Shown here piece after piece: positions 19,213 through 25,876 of a DNA stretch of 32,209 bases; the stretch's first letter is position 1; the number at the start of each line of letters is the position of its first letter. A program made the position numbers and the translations under genes. The notes below the pieces were generated by a model that had not been told where the DNA came from, made no database searches, and was given only the letters and a program-made list of their open reading frames with translations. The DNA comes from Streptococcus mitis (GTDB lineage Bacteria > Bacillota > Bacilli > Lactobacillales > Streptococcaceae), in contig MKYF01000041.1 of the NCBI GenBank assembly GCA_001914195.1, forward strand, positions 1 to 32,209, written 5' to 3'.

Positions 19213-19241
19213 AGTATATCAGAAATAGTTTGTATTCACAA
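19213..19241 (-). promoter_or_regulatory. Promoter of the metalloprotease gene
   Basis: TTGTGA (19236-19241), 17 nt, then TATACT (19213-19218) on the minus strand. The leader to the ATG at 19178 is about 28 nt. Confidence 0.65.
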
Positions 19242-19348
19242 ATCTTTCTAGTTATTCCCTTATCATTCCAAGTTAAGGGGGATAACATACAATAATTTTT
19301 ATTTAAATGTATATCAATGTTCTTTGCTTTTCTTAACAACCGCAATAC

Positions 19349-19374
19349 AAAAAGAGCCTGTTGCCAAGCTCTTT
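19349..19374 (-). terminator. Terminator of the SPFH gene
   Basis: The arms AAAGAGC / GCTCTTT (19351-19357 and 19368-19374) enclose a 10-nt loop and lead into TTTTT on the minus strand, 7 nt after the SPFH stop. Confidence 0.75.
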
Positions 19375-19380
19375 AGTCTA

Positions 19381-20280
19381 TTATTTCTTCTCAGCGCGAA
19401 GGGCTGACAAGATTTGAGTACGGATATCATCCACACCATTTGGTGTATTTGGTAAAAAGATAGTTTGATTTCCTTTAGAGGCAAAGGTATTCAAGGTATC
19501 CAAATACTGGTTGGTCAAGAGGATGGACATGATTTGCTCTTCTGTCATGCCAACATTAGCTTCCTTGAGTTCTGTGATAGACTCTGCCAATCCATCCACA
19601 ATTGCCTTACGCTGTTGGGCAATCCCCACACCATGAAGGCGGTCTTTTTCTGCTTCGGCTTCAGCTGCAGTGACAATTTTAATCTTGTCAGCTTCCGCCA
19701 ATTCTTGCGCTGCGACCCGCTTACGTTGCGCCGCATTGATTTCATTCATGGATTGCTTAACTTCTGCATCCGGTTCGACCTTGGTAATCAAGGTTTTCAC
19801 GATAATGTAGCCGTAAGTTGTCATTTCTTCCGCCACTTGGTGCTGGACTTCAAGGGCAATCTCGTCTTTTTTCTCAAACAATTCATCCAAGGTTAATTTG
19901 GGAACAGAAGAGCGAAGAGCGTCTTCGATATAAGATTTAATCTGAGATTCTGGACGCATGAGTTTATAGTAGGCATCTGTCACGCTCTGCTCGTTGACAC
20001 GGTACTGAGTCGCCACATTCATCATAACGAACACATTGTCCTTGGTCTTAGTCTCAACCACAATATCGCTTTGCAACAAGCGCAACTGAATTCGCGCTGC
20101 AATCGAGTCAATCCCAAAAGGCAAGCGAATGTGAATACCGCTATTGGCAACCTTTTGGTATTTCCCAAAGCGTTCAATAATCGCCACCGACTGCTGACGA
20201 ACCACATAAACTGTACTCAGTGTGACTATCACCAATAGGAGCACACAAACCACTACAAAAATCATCAAAAATGTTGCCAT
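19381..20280 (-). CDS. SPFH/band 7 (stomatin-like) membrane protein
   Basis: A 299-residue protein of the SPFH/prohibitin/stomatin superfamily. An N-terminal membrane helix (about 3-24) is followed by the band 7 domain (VVRQQSVAIIERFGKY onward) and a long Ala/Glu/Lys-rich coiled coil (about 175-230) typical of these scaffold proteins, which organise membrane microdomains and often support proteases or transporters. The ATG at 20280 follows GGAGGT with a 7-nt spacer; an upstream in-frame extension to 20322 lacks such a site. It has its own promoter and terminator, so it is monocistronic. The specific partner is unknown. Confidence 0.88.
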   Translation of the reverse strand: MATFLMIFVVVCVLLLVIVTLSTVYVVRQQSVAIIERFGKYQKVANSGIHIRLPFGIDSIAARIQLRLLQSDIVVETKTKDNVFVMMNVATQYRVNEQSVTDAYYKLMRPESQIKSYIEDALRSSVPKLTLDELFEKKDEIALEVQHQVAEEMTTYGYIIVKTLITKVEPDAEVKQSMNEINAAQRKRVAAQELAEADKIKIVTAAEAEAEKDRLHGVGIAQQRKAIVDGLAESITELKEANVGMTEEQIMSILLTNQYLDTLNTFASKGNQTIFLPNTPNGVDDIRTQILSALRAEKK

Positions 20281-20310
20281 TATCGTGACCTCCATCATTA
20301 TTTTTCCTGT

Positions 20311-20339
20311 ATTATAGCACATTTAAAGAAGGCTGTGCA
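20311..20339 (-). promoter_or_regulatory. Promoter of the SPFH gene
   Basis: TGCACA (20334-20339), 17 nt, TATAAT (20311-20316) with an extended TG motif on the minus strand, about 31 nt upstream of the start codon. Confidence 0.65.
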
Positions 20340-20398
20340 GTTTTTACTGCGATTTTTCCTGAAATGTCAATAATTAGAGGTGAAACTACATTTCAAGT

Positions 20399-20505
20399 TA
20401 TAGTAGATTGAAATAATATGTGAACAAATTGATTAGGAACGTCAAATTAATTTCTAGAAATATTTTAACAGCTGTAACGTACTATTCTAGATTCAATGCA
20501 CTATA
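20399..20505. repeat. RUP element (107 bp)
   Basis: The stretch is exactly 107 bp, the published RUP length. It starts TATAGTAGATTGAA and ends TTCAATGCACTATA, giving 14-bp imperfect terminal inverted repeats (2 mismatches) bounded by TA. RUPs are non-autonomous elements thought to be moved by IS630-Spn1 transposase and are found in S. pneumoniae and close relatives. It lies between the divergent SPFH and acid phosphatase promoters without overlapping either. Confidence 0.85.
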
Positions 20506-20566
20506 GTAATCGCTTTTTTCATTACATTAACTTCTATAGAATCTTCATCCATAGTCAGGGAATAAC

Positions 20567-20595
20567 TTGCCTTAACTTTTCTCTCGTGCTATACT
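20567..20595 (+). promoter_or_regulatory. Promoter of the acid phosphatase gene
   Basis: TTGCCT (20567-20572), 17-nt spacer, TATACT (20590-20595) with a TG one base upstream. The start is about 26 nt before the ATG. Confidence 0.7.
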
Positions 20596-20627
20596 AGTGA
20601 TTGAAATTAATGAATAGGAGATATTTC

Positions 20628-21485
20628 ATGAAAACAGCAAAAACTACTGTTACAATCCTTTCTGCACTTGCTTCTGTCGTCTTATTGGCTAGTTGTGCAA
20701 CAAAGTCTACAGAAACACAGACAAGTAATAACAGCTCATCTGATAATCAGATTACAATGACATATGACCAACTACGGTCAAGAGAAAACACTATGTCAAC
20801 CCTTTGGTACCAAAAATCAGCTGAAACTAAAGCTTTATATATACAAGGTTATAACGTTGCAACAAATCACCTAAAGGAATTGCTCAAAACAGAATCAGAC
20901 AAACCTTACTCTATCGTTTTAGACTTGGATGAAACTGTCCTAGATAATAGCCCTTATCAAGTACAAAATGTCAAAGATGGTACAGCATTCACACCCGAAA
21001 ATTGGGATGTTTGGGTTCAAAAAGCTTCAGCAAAAGCTGTCCCAGGTGCCAAGGATTTTCTTCAGTTTGCTGATCAAAACGGTGTCCAAATCTACTATAT
21101 TTCTGACCGCTCAGCTAATCAAGTAGATGCTACCATTAAAAATCTTGAAAGTGAAGGAATTCCTGTTCAAGGACGTGATCATCTCATGTTCTTAGAAAGC
21201 GGTGTAAAATCCAAAGAGGGTCGTCGCCAAAAAGTTCAAGAAAAAACAAATCTTATCTTATTGTTTGGTGATAACCTTGTAGACTTTGCAGATTTTTCTA
21301 AGACTTCTGAATCTGACCGTGATAAACAACTTGAAGAATTGCAAAAAGAATTCGGTGAAAAATTCATCATCTTCCCAAATCCAATGTACGGATCATGGGA
21401 ATCAGCTGTGTACGGTGGTAACAAACTAGATGCTAAAGGTCAAGTAGAAGAACGCCAAAAAGCCTTGCAAGGTTTTGATAAATAA
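20628..21485 (+). CDS. lppC: Class C acid phosphatase lipoprotein, e(P4)/LppC family
   Basis: A 285-residue surface lipoprotein of the HAD superfamily, 5'-nucleotidase lipoprotein e(P4) family. The signal peptide ends in lipobox LASC (Cys23). HAD motif I is DLDET (Asp99, Asp101), motif II is in YISDRS, and the C-terminal acidic motif is FGDNLVDF. Relatives hydrolyse nucleotide monophosphates or other phosphomonoesters at the cell surface, letting the cell take up nucleosides or phosphate. The start was chosen at the ATG after TAGGAG; an upstream in-frame TTG at 20601 has no ribosome site and would spoil the signal peptide. Monocistronic. Confidence 0.9.
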   Translation: MKTAKTTVTILSALASVVLLASCATKSTETQTSNNSSSDNQITMTYDQLRSRENTMSTLWYQKSAETKALYIQGYNVATNHLKELLKTESDKPYSIVLDLDETVLDNSPYQVQNVKDGTAFTPENWDVWVQKASAKAVPGAKDFLQFADQNGVQIYYISDRSANQVDATIKNLESEGIPVQGRDHLMFLESGVKSKEGRRQKVQEKTNLILLFGDNLVDFADFSKTSESDRDKQLEELQKEFGEKFIIFPNPMYGSWESAVYGGNKLDAKGQVEERQKALQGFDK

Positions 21486-21533
21486 AACAAATAAGCTGAT
21501 TCTATATAAACTAAGGCTAACTTACAATCTTCA

Positions 21534-21586
21534 AAAAGTGGATAGGAAGGAATTCTGATAATCAGAAAACTTTCCTATCCACTTTT
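21534..21586 (+). terminator. Terminator of the acid phosphatase gene
   Basis: A long hairpin: 15-bp arms at 21534-21548 and 21572-21586, with a smaller inverted repeat in the loop, ending in a short T run. A-runs on the other side would let it act on the minus strand too. The stretch 21587-21686 holds nothing recognisable. Confidence 0.8.
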
Positions 21587-21686
21587 ATGATTGATATAAC
21601 ATCAAGATTTTATACATCTGATACTATACGTTTTCTGACTTTAAAGACTTTTTGCCTACCCCCGATATTTCAAGAATTAAGCAATG

Positions 21687-21715
21687 TTGATGATCTAAAT
21701 TTGTTGTGGTATACT
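21687..21715 (+). promoter_or_regulatory. Promoter of the Fst-type toxin mRNA (RNA I)
   Basis: TTGATG (21687-21692), 17-nt spacer, extended -10 TGG-TATACT (21710-21715). The leader of about 50 nt contains a dyad, TCGGT-T-ACCGA, and a CCTT able to pair with the AAGG of the AAAGGAGG ribosome site. This resembles the 5' hairpin that restrains Fst translation. Confidence 0.7.
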
Positions 21716-21770
21716 ATTTTTGTCATCGGTTACCGATTACGTTCCTTACGGTTCGTGAAAGGAGGTGAAA

Positions 21771-21786
21771 CTAATGAGCCTTATCC
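21771..21786 (+). repeat. Direct repeat, toxin-side copy
   Basis: CTAATGAGCCTTATCC overlaps the toxin start codon. It recurs at 21963-21978 with one change. Because the two copies are transcribed from opposite strands, the toxin mRNA and antisense RNA are complementary here, as at the DR repeats of the pAD1 par locus. Confidence 0.8.
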
Positions 21787-21872
21787 CAGAGCTCGCTCTT
21801 ACTATTATAGCAGACGTCATCGCTGGAATCATATTGTATTTCGTTTGCAAATGGCTAGATGGTAAGAAGTAG
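21774..21872 (+). CDS. fst: Fst/Ldr-family type I toxin, 32 aa
   Basis: A 32-codon gene with start MSLIPELALTII and end CKWLDGKK. A single membrane helix spans about 5-24, after which comes a short polar tail; this is the layout of Fst, the toxin of the Enterococcus pAD1 par locus, and its chromosomal streptococcal relatives. Such peptides insert into the membrane and disturb cell integrity when made in excess. The AAAGGAGGTG ribosome site is very strong, as expected when control is by antisense RNA. Surrounding parts match the family: a convergent antisense promoter, shared bidirectional terminator and paired direct repeats. It is too short for most gene callers. Confidence 0.85.
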   Translation: MSLIPELALTIIADVIAGIILYFVCKWLDGKK

Positions 21873-21922
21873 ACCGACTGACTGGCCTATCAACACCCGT
21901 TAAATCGCTAAGATACGTCAAA

Positions 21923-21956
21923 AAAGCCCTTAACTACTGGCATAGTTAAGGGCTTT
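21923..21956. terminator. Bidirectional terminator shared by toxin mRNA and antisense RNA
   Basis: Perfect 14-bp arms (21923-21936 and 21943-21956) with loop CTGGCA. On the minus strand it is followed by six T; on the plus strand the T run is weaker. Convergent transcripts ending in one hairpin are characteristic of Fst loci. Confidence 0.85.
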
Positions 21957-21962
21957 GGTGTT

Positions 21963-21978
21963 CTAATGAACCTTATCC
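21963..21978 (-). repeat. Direct repeat, antisense-side copy
   Basis: CTAATGAACCTTATCC on the plus strand, 15 of 16 identical to the copy over the toxin start (21771-21786). Transcribed on the minus strand in the antisense RNA. Confidence 0.8.
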
Positions 21979-21987
21979 GATAAAATT

Positions 21988-22016
21988 ATTCTAACATATA
22001 AGCCCAGATATTTCAA
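21988..22016 (-). promoter_or_regulatory. Promoter of the antisense antitoxin RNA
   Basis: TTGAAA (22011-22016), 17-nt spacer, TAGAAT (21988-21993) with an extended TG on the minus strand. It is closer to consensus than the toxin promoter, fitting an abundant antitoxin RNA. Confidence 0.75.
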
Positions 22017-22060
22017 GAGTTTTATTTATTGTTTAAAGTTCTGAAAGTCTATAATGAAGT

Positions 22061-22211
22061 TATACTCAATGAAAATCAAAGAGCAAACTAGGAAGCTAGC
22101 CGCAGGTTACTCAAAGCACTGGTTTGAGGTTGTAGATCAGACTGACGAAGTCAGTCACATATATACGGCAAGGCGACGCTGACGTAGTTTGAAGAGATTT
22201 TCGAAGAGTAT
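22061..22211. repeat. BOX element
   Basis: A 151-bp repeat of the pneumococcal BOX type. It begins TATACTCAATGAAAATC, contains the ACGGCAAGGCGACGCTGACG core used for BOX typing, and ends GATTTTCGAAGAGTAT. The ends form an imperfect inverted repeat, so the RNA folds into a long hairpin. It sits between the Fst locus and the adcA terminator. Confidence 0.85.
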
Positions 22212-22226
22212 TACCATCTAGTACCC

Positions 22227-22261
22227 AAAAACCGACCAGCTCTTATTAACTAGTCGGTTTT
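22227..22261 (-). terminator. Terminator of the adc operon
   Basis: The arms AAAACCGAC / GTCGGTTTT (22228-22236 and 22253-22261) enclose a 16-nt loop and are followed by T on the minus strand, 4 nt after the adcA stop. Confidence 0.85.
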
Positions 22262-22265
22262 CTCA

Positions 22266-23771
22266 TCAATGCGCCAACATTTCTTGGGCGATTTCTTGTC
22301 CAGATAGGTTATCTGGGTAGTAGGTTGGCCAGTTATCCATTTCTTCAAAGAGGGCTTCTTGGCTTGTGCCTCCAAAGAAGATATGGAAATGTTCTGCCTT
22401 AACTGGGGCAATATTGTGGTCACTAAACTGAACATACTTGAATTGTCCAGCGTCTGCATCTGTGGCTTCAAAGAGGAAGCGCACGCCACGATTGCTTTTC
22501 TTGTAAGTTAAGATTTTCTTACCAACATACTTGTAGGTGAATTTCTTACTTTGTCCACCTTGAACAAATTCCATAGTGTTATCAGTAATATTAATCTTAG
22601 TCACATCTGTCTGATAGCCTTTTGTATAGTAGGCCTTGTACTCAGCCTGAGTCATCTTACCAGTCAACTTAGCCTTGTAGTCAAAGACTTGGTCAAACGT
22701 ACCATCTTCAAGGAAAGGATAAACTGATTGCCAGTTACCTGCATAGTCACTCAAAGTGCGGTCCTTGACGTCTGCATCCTCAAAGTAACCATTTTGGACT
22801 GTCTTGGTATCCTCTGCCTTTTCAGGTTCGATAGCTGGACCTTCTTGGTCTGTTGTTTGTTTCAAAGCTTTGAGGTTTTTCTCCATGATAGAGATATAAT
22901 TTTCTCCCGCCTTGGTATCTTCTTCTGTCAGACTTTCTAAAGGATTGAGGACATCTGTTTTGACACCTGCTTCTTTTGAAAGTGTGTTAGCAAGGGCTTG
23001 TGAAGCATTTTCTTCAAAGTAGATATAGGCAATTTTATTTTTCTTGACGTACTCTGTCAATTCTGCCAAACGAGCAGCTGATGGCTCGGCATCTGGAGAG
23101 AGACCTGAGATAGCGACTTGTTTGAGTCCATAGTCCAAGGCGAGATAGTTAAAGGCTGCGTGCTGAGTCACAAAGCTCTTTTGTTTGGCTTGAGACAAGC
23201 CTTCTGCATAAGCCTTATCCAAGGCTTGTAATTTTTCGATATAGGTAGCAGCATTCTTCTCAAAGGTCTCTTTTTTATCAGGATAATCTGCTGACAAGCT
23301 GTCACGGATGTGCTCTACTAGTTTAATGGCACGAACTGGTGATAACCAAACATGGGGATCGTACTCATGGTGATGTCCTTCTTCTCCATGGTCATGGTCT
23401 CCCTCTTCTTCTTCACCACCTGGTAAGAGCAACATATCGCCTGTCGCCTTGATGGTTTTGACCTTTTTCTTATCCAAAGTATCTAGCAATTTAGGGACCC
23501 ATGTTTCCATGTTTTCATTTTCATAGACAAAGGTATCTGCGTCTTGGATTTTGGCAACTGCCTTGGCAGAGGGTTCGTATTCATGGGGTTCTGTCCCAGC
23601 ACCGATGAGGAGTTCTACATTAGCCGTATCTCCTGCGACTTGCTTGGTAAATTCATAGACAGGGTAAAAGGTTGTCACAATATTTAATTTGCCATCTACC
23701 TGTTTTTGATTGGAACAAGCCACTAAAAACAAAGCACACAGACTAGCTAGCAATAAGCTAATTTTTTTCAC
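22266..23771 (-). CDS. adcA: AdcA zinc-binding lipoprotein (ZnuA + ZinT domains)
   Basis: A 501-residue substrate-binding lipoprotein of the Adc zinc ABC importer. Lipobox LVAC (Cys19). The ZnuA-like domain (about 25-315) carries zinc ligands His63, His140, His204 and a downstream Glu, plus an acidic His-rich loop at about 118-136 (DHDHGEEGHHH). A short linker leads to a ZinT domain (about 330-501) with the conserved HFHIFFGG. This is the two-domain form typical of streptococci. The start is GTG at 23771; AGGAGA overlaps the adcB stop region 9 nt upstream. Last gene of adcRCBA. Confidence 0.97.
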   Translation of the reverse strand: MKKISLLLASLCALFLVACSNQKQVDGKLNIVTTFYPVYEFTKQVAGDTANVELLIGAGTEPHEYEPSAKAVAKIQDADTFVYENENMETWVPKLLDTLDKKKVKTIKATGDMLLLPGGEEEEGDHDHGEEGHHHEYDPHVWLSPVRAIKLVEHIRDSLSADYPDKKETFEKNAATYIEKLQALDKAYAEGLSQAKQKSFVTQHAAFNYLALDYGLKQVAISGLSPDAEPSAARLAELTEYVKKNKIAYIYFEENASQALANTLSKEAGVKTDVLNPLESLTEEDTKAGENYISIMEKNLKALKQTTDQEGPAIEPEKAEDTKTVQNGYFEDADVKDRTLSDYAGNWQSVYPFLEDGTFDQVFDYKAKLTGKMTQAEYKAYYTKGYQTDVTKINITDNTMEFVQGGQSKKFTYKYVGKKILTYKKSNRGVRFLFEATDADAGQFKYVQFSDHNIAPVKAEHFHIFFGGTSQEALFEEMDNWPTYYPDNLSGQEIAQEMLAH

Positions 23772-23780
23772 ATTAGTCTC

Positions 23781-24587
23781 CTATTTGATAAAACGTCTTA
23801 CTAAACTAATGAGTAAAAAGACAGTTACAAAAATAATGGTAATACTTGCACTTGCAGGTGTTTCTGCATAGTAGGAAATGTAAAGTCCTGCTACCATTCC
23901 CAAAAATCCAATAGCACTGGCAAGCAGCATAACCGATTTAAAGTTTTTCCCCAGACGCAGGGCAATACTAGCTGGCAAAACCATGATGGTCGATACCAGA
24001 AGAGCTCCCGCAGCAGGAATCATAAGGGCAATGGCCACTCCTGTCACCATGTTAAAAAGAATAGACATGGTACGAACTGGCAAGCCATCCACAAAGGCCG
24101 TATCCTCATCAAAAGTCAGGATATACATTGGACGAAGGAAGAGGAAGGTCAAAATCAAAACAACCGCCGCAATGACAAAGAGGGAAATGACCTGCTCCTC
24201 ACTAATAGTCACAATCGAACCAAAAAGATACTGGTCCAAACTCATAGAACTAGAGCTTTTGCCCTTGCTCATAACAATCAGAGAAACAGCCAGACCCGTT
24301 GACATGAGGATAGCTGTCCCAATTTCCATAAAGCTCTTGTAAACCGTACGGAGATACTCCAGAAAGACCGCCGCAATCAAGACAATGGCAATCGTAGAAA
24401 CAGTCGGAGAAATCCCTAGGACTAGACCAAAGGCTACACCTGAAAGTGAGACGTGACTAAGAGTATCACTCATCAAACTCTGACGACGCAAGATAAGGAA
24501 GGTTCCAAGAACTGGCGAGAAAAGACTCATGGCAATAACGGCCAGAAAGGCACGTTGCATAAAGTCATAAGATAATAAACTAAGCAT
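23781..24587 (-). CDS. adcB: AdcB zinc ABC transporter permease
   Basis: A 268-residue multi-pass membrane protein of the ABC-3 family with about seven to eight hydrophobic helices; it forms the channel for zinc delivered by AdcA. The start was chosen at 24587 (MLSLLSYDFMQ) because AGGAGG precedes it, rather than at an in-frame codon at 24611 inside adcC. It overlaps the adcC stop by 8 nt, indicating coupled translation. Confidence 0.95.
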   Translation of the reverse strand: MLSLLSYDFMQRAFLAVIAMSLFSPVLGTFLILRRQSLMSDTLSHVSLSGVAFGLVLGISPTVSTIAIVLIAAVFLEYLRTVYKSFMEIGTAILMSTGLAVSLIVMSKGKSSSSMSLDQYLFGSIVTISEEQVISLFVIAAVVLILTFLFLRPMYILTFDEDTAFVDGLPVRTMSILFNMVTGVAIALMIPAAGALLVSTIMVLPASIALRLGKNFKSVMLLASAIGFLGMVAGLYISYYAETPASASITIIFVTVFLLISLVRRFIK

Positions 24588-25284
24588 GGCCCACCTCCTG
24601 GTCATTCTCATGAACGTTGAAACAACGCCATGGCGAGTCTTGGTTACGGACTAGATGAATATTGCGGTCCGCATAATCCTTAACTTCTTCAGGGTCATGG
24701 GTAATCATCAAAACAGCCTTGCCATGATGATGGGCGCTGTGGTGCATGAGTTCGTAAAATTCATTTTTACTTCCTGCATCCATCCCCGTTGTCGGTTCAT
24801 CTAGGATAAACACATCTGGGTCAGAAGCAAACATACGCGCAATCACCGCTCGCTGCTTTTGCCCCCCAGATAGAGACCCCAAGCGTTTGTCTCGGTGTTC
24901 CCACATACCAACTGAGTCCAGACTAGCCTTGATATGCTCCTCATCATGAGCATTCAAGCGACGGAACCAACCCTTTCGCGGATAGCGACCCGACTTGACA
25001 AACTCATAAACCGTACTTGGAAAACCAGCATTAAAACTGGCAATCTGTTGAGGAAGGTAAGCTATTCTCAATTTCTTACCCTGGGCATTTGTCTTTGAAA
25101 TGGTCACCTTACCAATGCGTGGTTGGAGGATTCCAAGACTGGCCTTGATCAGTGTCGTCTTAGCCGCTCCATTTTCCCCTGTCAAGGTAACAAATTCCCC
25201 ACTATCAACACTATAATTGATATGTTCAAGAACAGGCTCCTTATCATAATAGAAGGATAAATCCTCTACCGTAATATATCTCAT
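24580..25284 (-). CDS. adcC: AdcC zinc ABC transporter ATPase
   Basis: A 234-residue ABC ATPase that powers zinc import. Walker A GENGAAKTT (36-44), signature LSGGQ (138-142) and Walker B VFILDEP (158-164); the switch His is in MITHD. The His-rich segment near 205 (HHSAHHHG) is common in this family. It shares one base with the adcR stop (TAATG) and overlaps adcB by 8 nt. Confidence 0.96.
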   Translation of the reverse strand: MRYITVEDLSFYYDKEPVLEHINYSVDSGEFVTLTGENGAAKTTLIKASLGILQPRIGKVTISKTNAQGKKLRIAYLPQQIASFNAGFPSTVYEFVKSGRYPRKGWFRRLNAHDEEHIKASLDSVGMWEHRDKRLGSLSGGQKQRAVIARMFASDPDVFILDEPTTGMDAGSKNEFYELMHHSAHHHGKAVLMITHDPEEVKDYADRNIHLVRNQDSPWRCFNVHENDQEVGHA

Positions 25285-25724
25285 TATTTGATTTCTCCTA
25301 CTAAAGCAGTCAAAAACCGCTGAATCACTTTTTGTTCATTTGGAGTAAACTGAGTCGCCACTTGTTCATAGGTTAAAAGCGTATGCTCATGGTGATGGTG
25401 GTGCTCCTCAGCAATTGGACGAGCCAAATCAGTCAACTGATAAAAAATCACACGCGCATCCTTAGGATCTTTAGATGTTTCCAACATCCCTTCTTTGACC
25501 AAAGACTTAATGGCCTTGGTAACTGCCGCCTGACTGACATTGAGACGACGAGCCAACTCTGAATTGGTTAAAGATTCCTCCGACAAGAGCATGAGGATAT
25601 GCTCCTGGGTATTGGTCAAAGCTACCTCGCTAGTACAATGACCTATTAGGATTTCATGTTGGTTTTCCGCCTGTAAAATCACCTCATTCAAAAAGCCATC
25701 GATATCCTTCGCTAGCTGTCTCAT
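25284..25724 (-). CDS. adcR: AdcR zinc-responsive MarR-family repressor
   Basis: A 146-residue winged-helix MarR-family repressor that binds DNA when loaded with zinc and shuts off zinc uptake genes. The known zinc-site residues are visible: Cys30, Glu41, His42, Glu107, His108 and His112, in a run EEHHHHHEH at 106-114. The recognition helix region is LNVSQAAVTKAIKSL. First gene of adcRCBA, with its own operator just upstream (autoregulation). Confidence 0.97.
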   Translation of the reverse strand: MRQLAKDIDGFLNEVILQAENQHEILIGHCTSEVALTNTQEHILMLLSEESLTNSELARRLNVSQAAVTKAIKSLVKEGMLETSKDPKDARVIFYQLTDLARPIAEEHHHHHEHTLLTYEQVATQFTPNEQKVIQRFLTALVGEIK

Positions 25725-25788
25725 ATCTGACTCCTTTCCTTTTGGACTTCTCTTTTTTAAGAGAAAAATACTATTCTTTGGAATTTTG

Positions 25789-25827
25789 TTTACCAGTTAA
25801 TTATATCACAAGCAAAAAAAGAGTCAA
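25789..25827 (-). promoter_or_regulatory. adc operon promoter with AdcR operator
   Basis: TTGACT (25822-25827), 16-nt spacer, TATAAT (25800-25805) on the minus strand. The AdcR box TTAACTGGTAAA (25789-25800) differs from consensus TTAACYRGTTAA at one position and abuts the -10, covering the transcription start, so zinc-AdcR would occlude RNA polymerase. Confidence 0.88.
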
Positions 25828-25864
25828 GAAAAAACGTGAAAATAGGCTTCATTCTTGAACTCTT
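25814..25864 (-). terminator. Terminator of the dlt operon
   Basis: The arms at 25852-25864 and 25819-25830 pair over 12 bp with one bulge, followed by seven T on the minus strand. The 3' arm contains the -35 box of the adc promoter, so the two elements share DNA. Confidence 0.75.
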
Positions 25865-25876
25865 CTATATTATGAT

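Larger units (their letters stand above)
21918..21981 (-). ncRNA. Antisense antitoxin RNA (RNA II-like), about 64 nt
   Basis: Predicted from a strong minus-strand promoter (TTGAAA-17-TAGAAT), with a start near 21981 and an end at the T6 run past the shared hairpin (21923-21956). It carries the complement of the second direct repeat (21963-21978) near its 5' end. The roughly 64-nt length is very close to the 66-nt RNA II of pAD1. It should pair with the toxin mRNA at the start codon and at the terminator stem, blocking translation. No expression evidence is available here. Confidence 0.75.

Noticed and set aside
21587..21865. Plus-strand frame of 92 residues
   Set aside because: It runs through the acid phosphatase terminator and the toxin leader in a different frame from the toxin; no ribosome site at its start.
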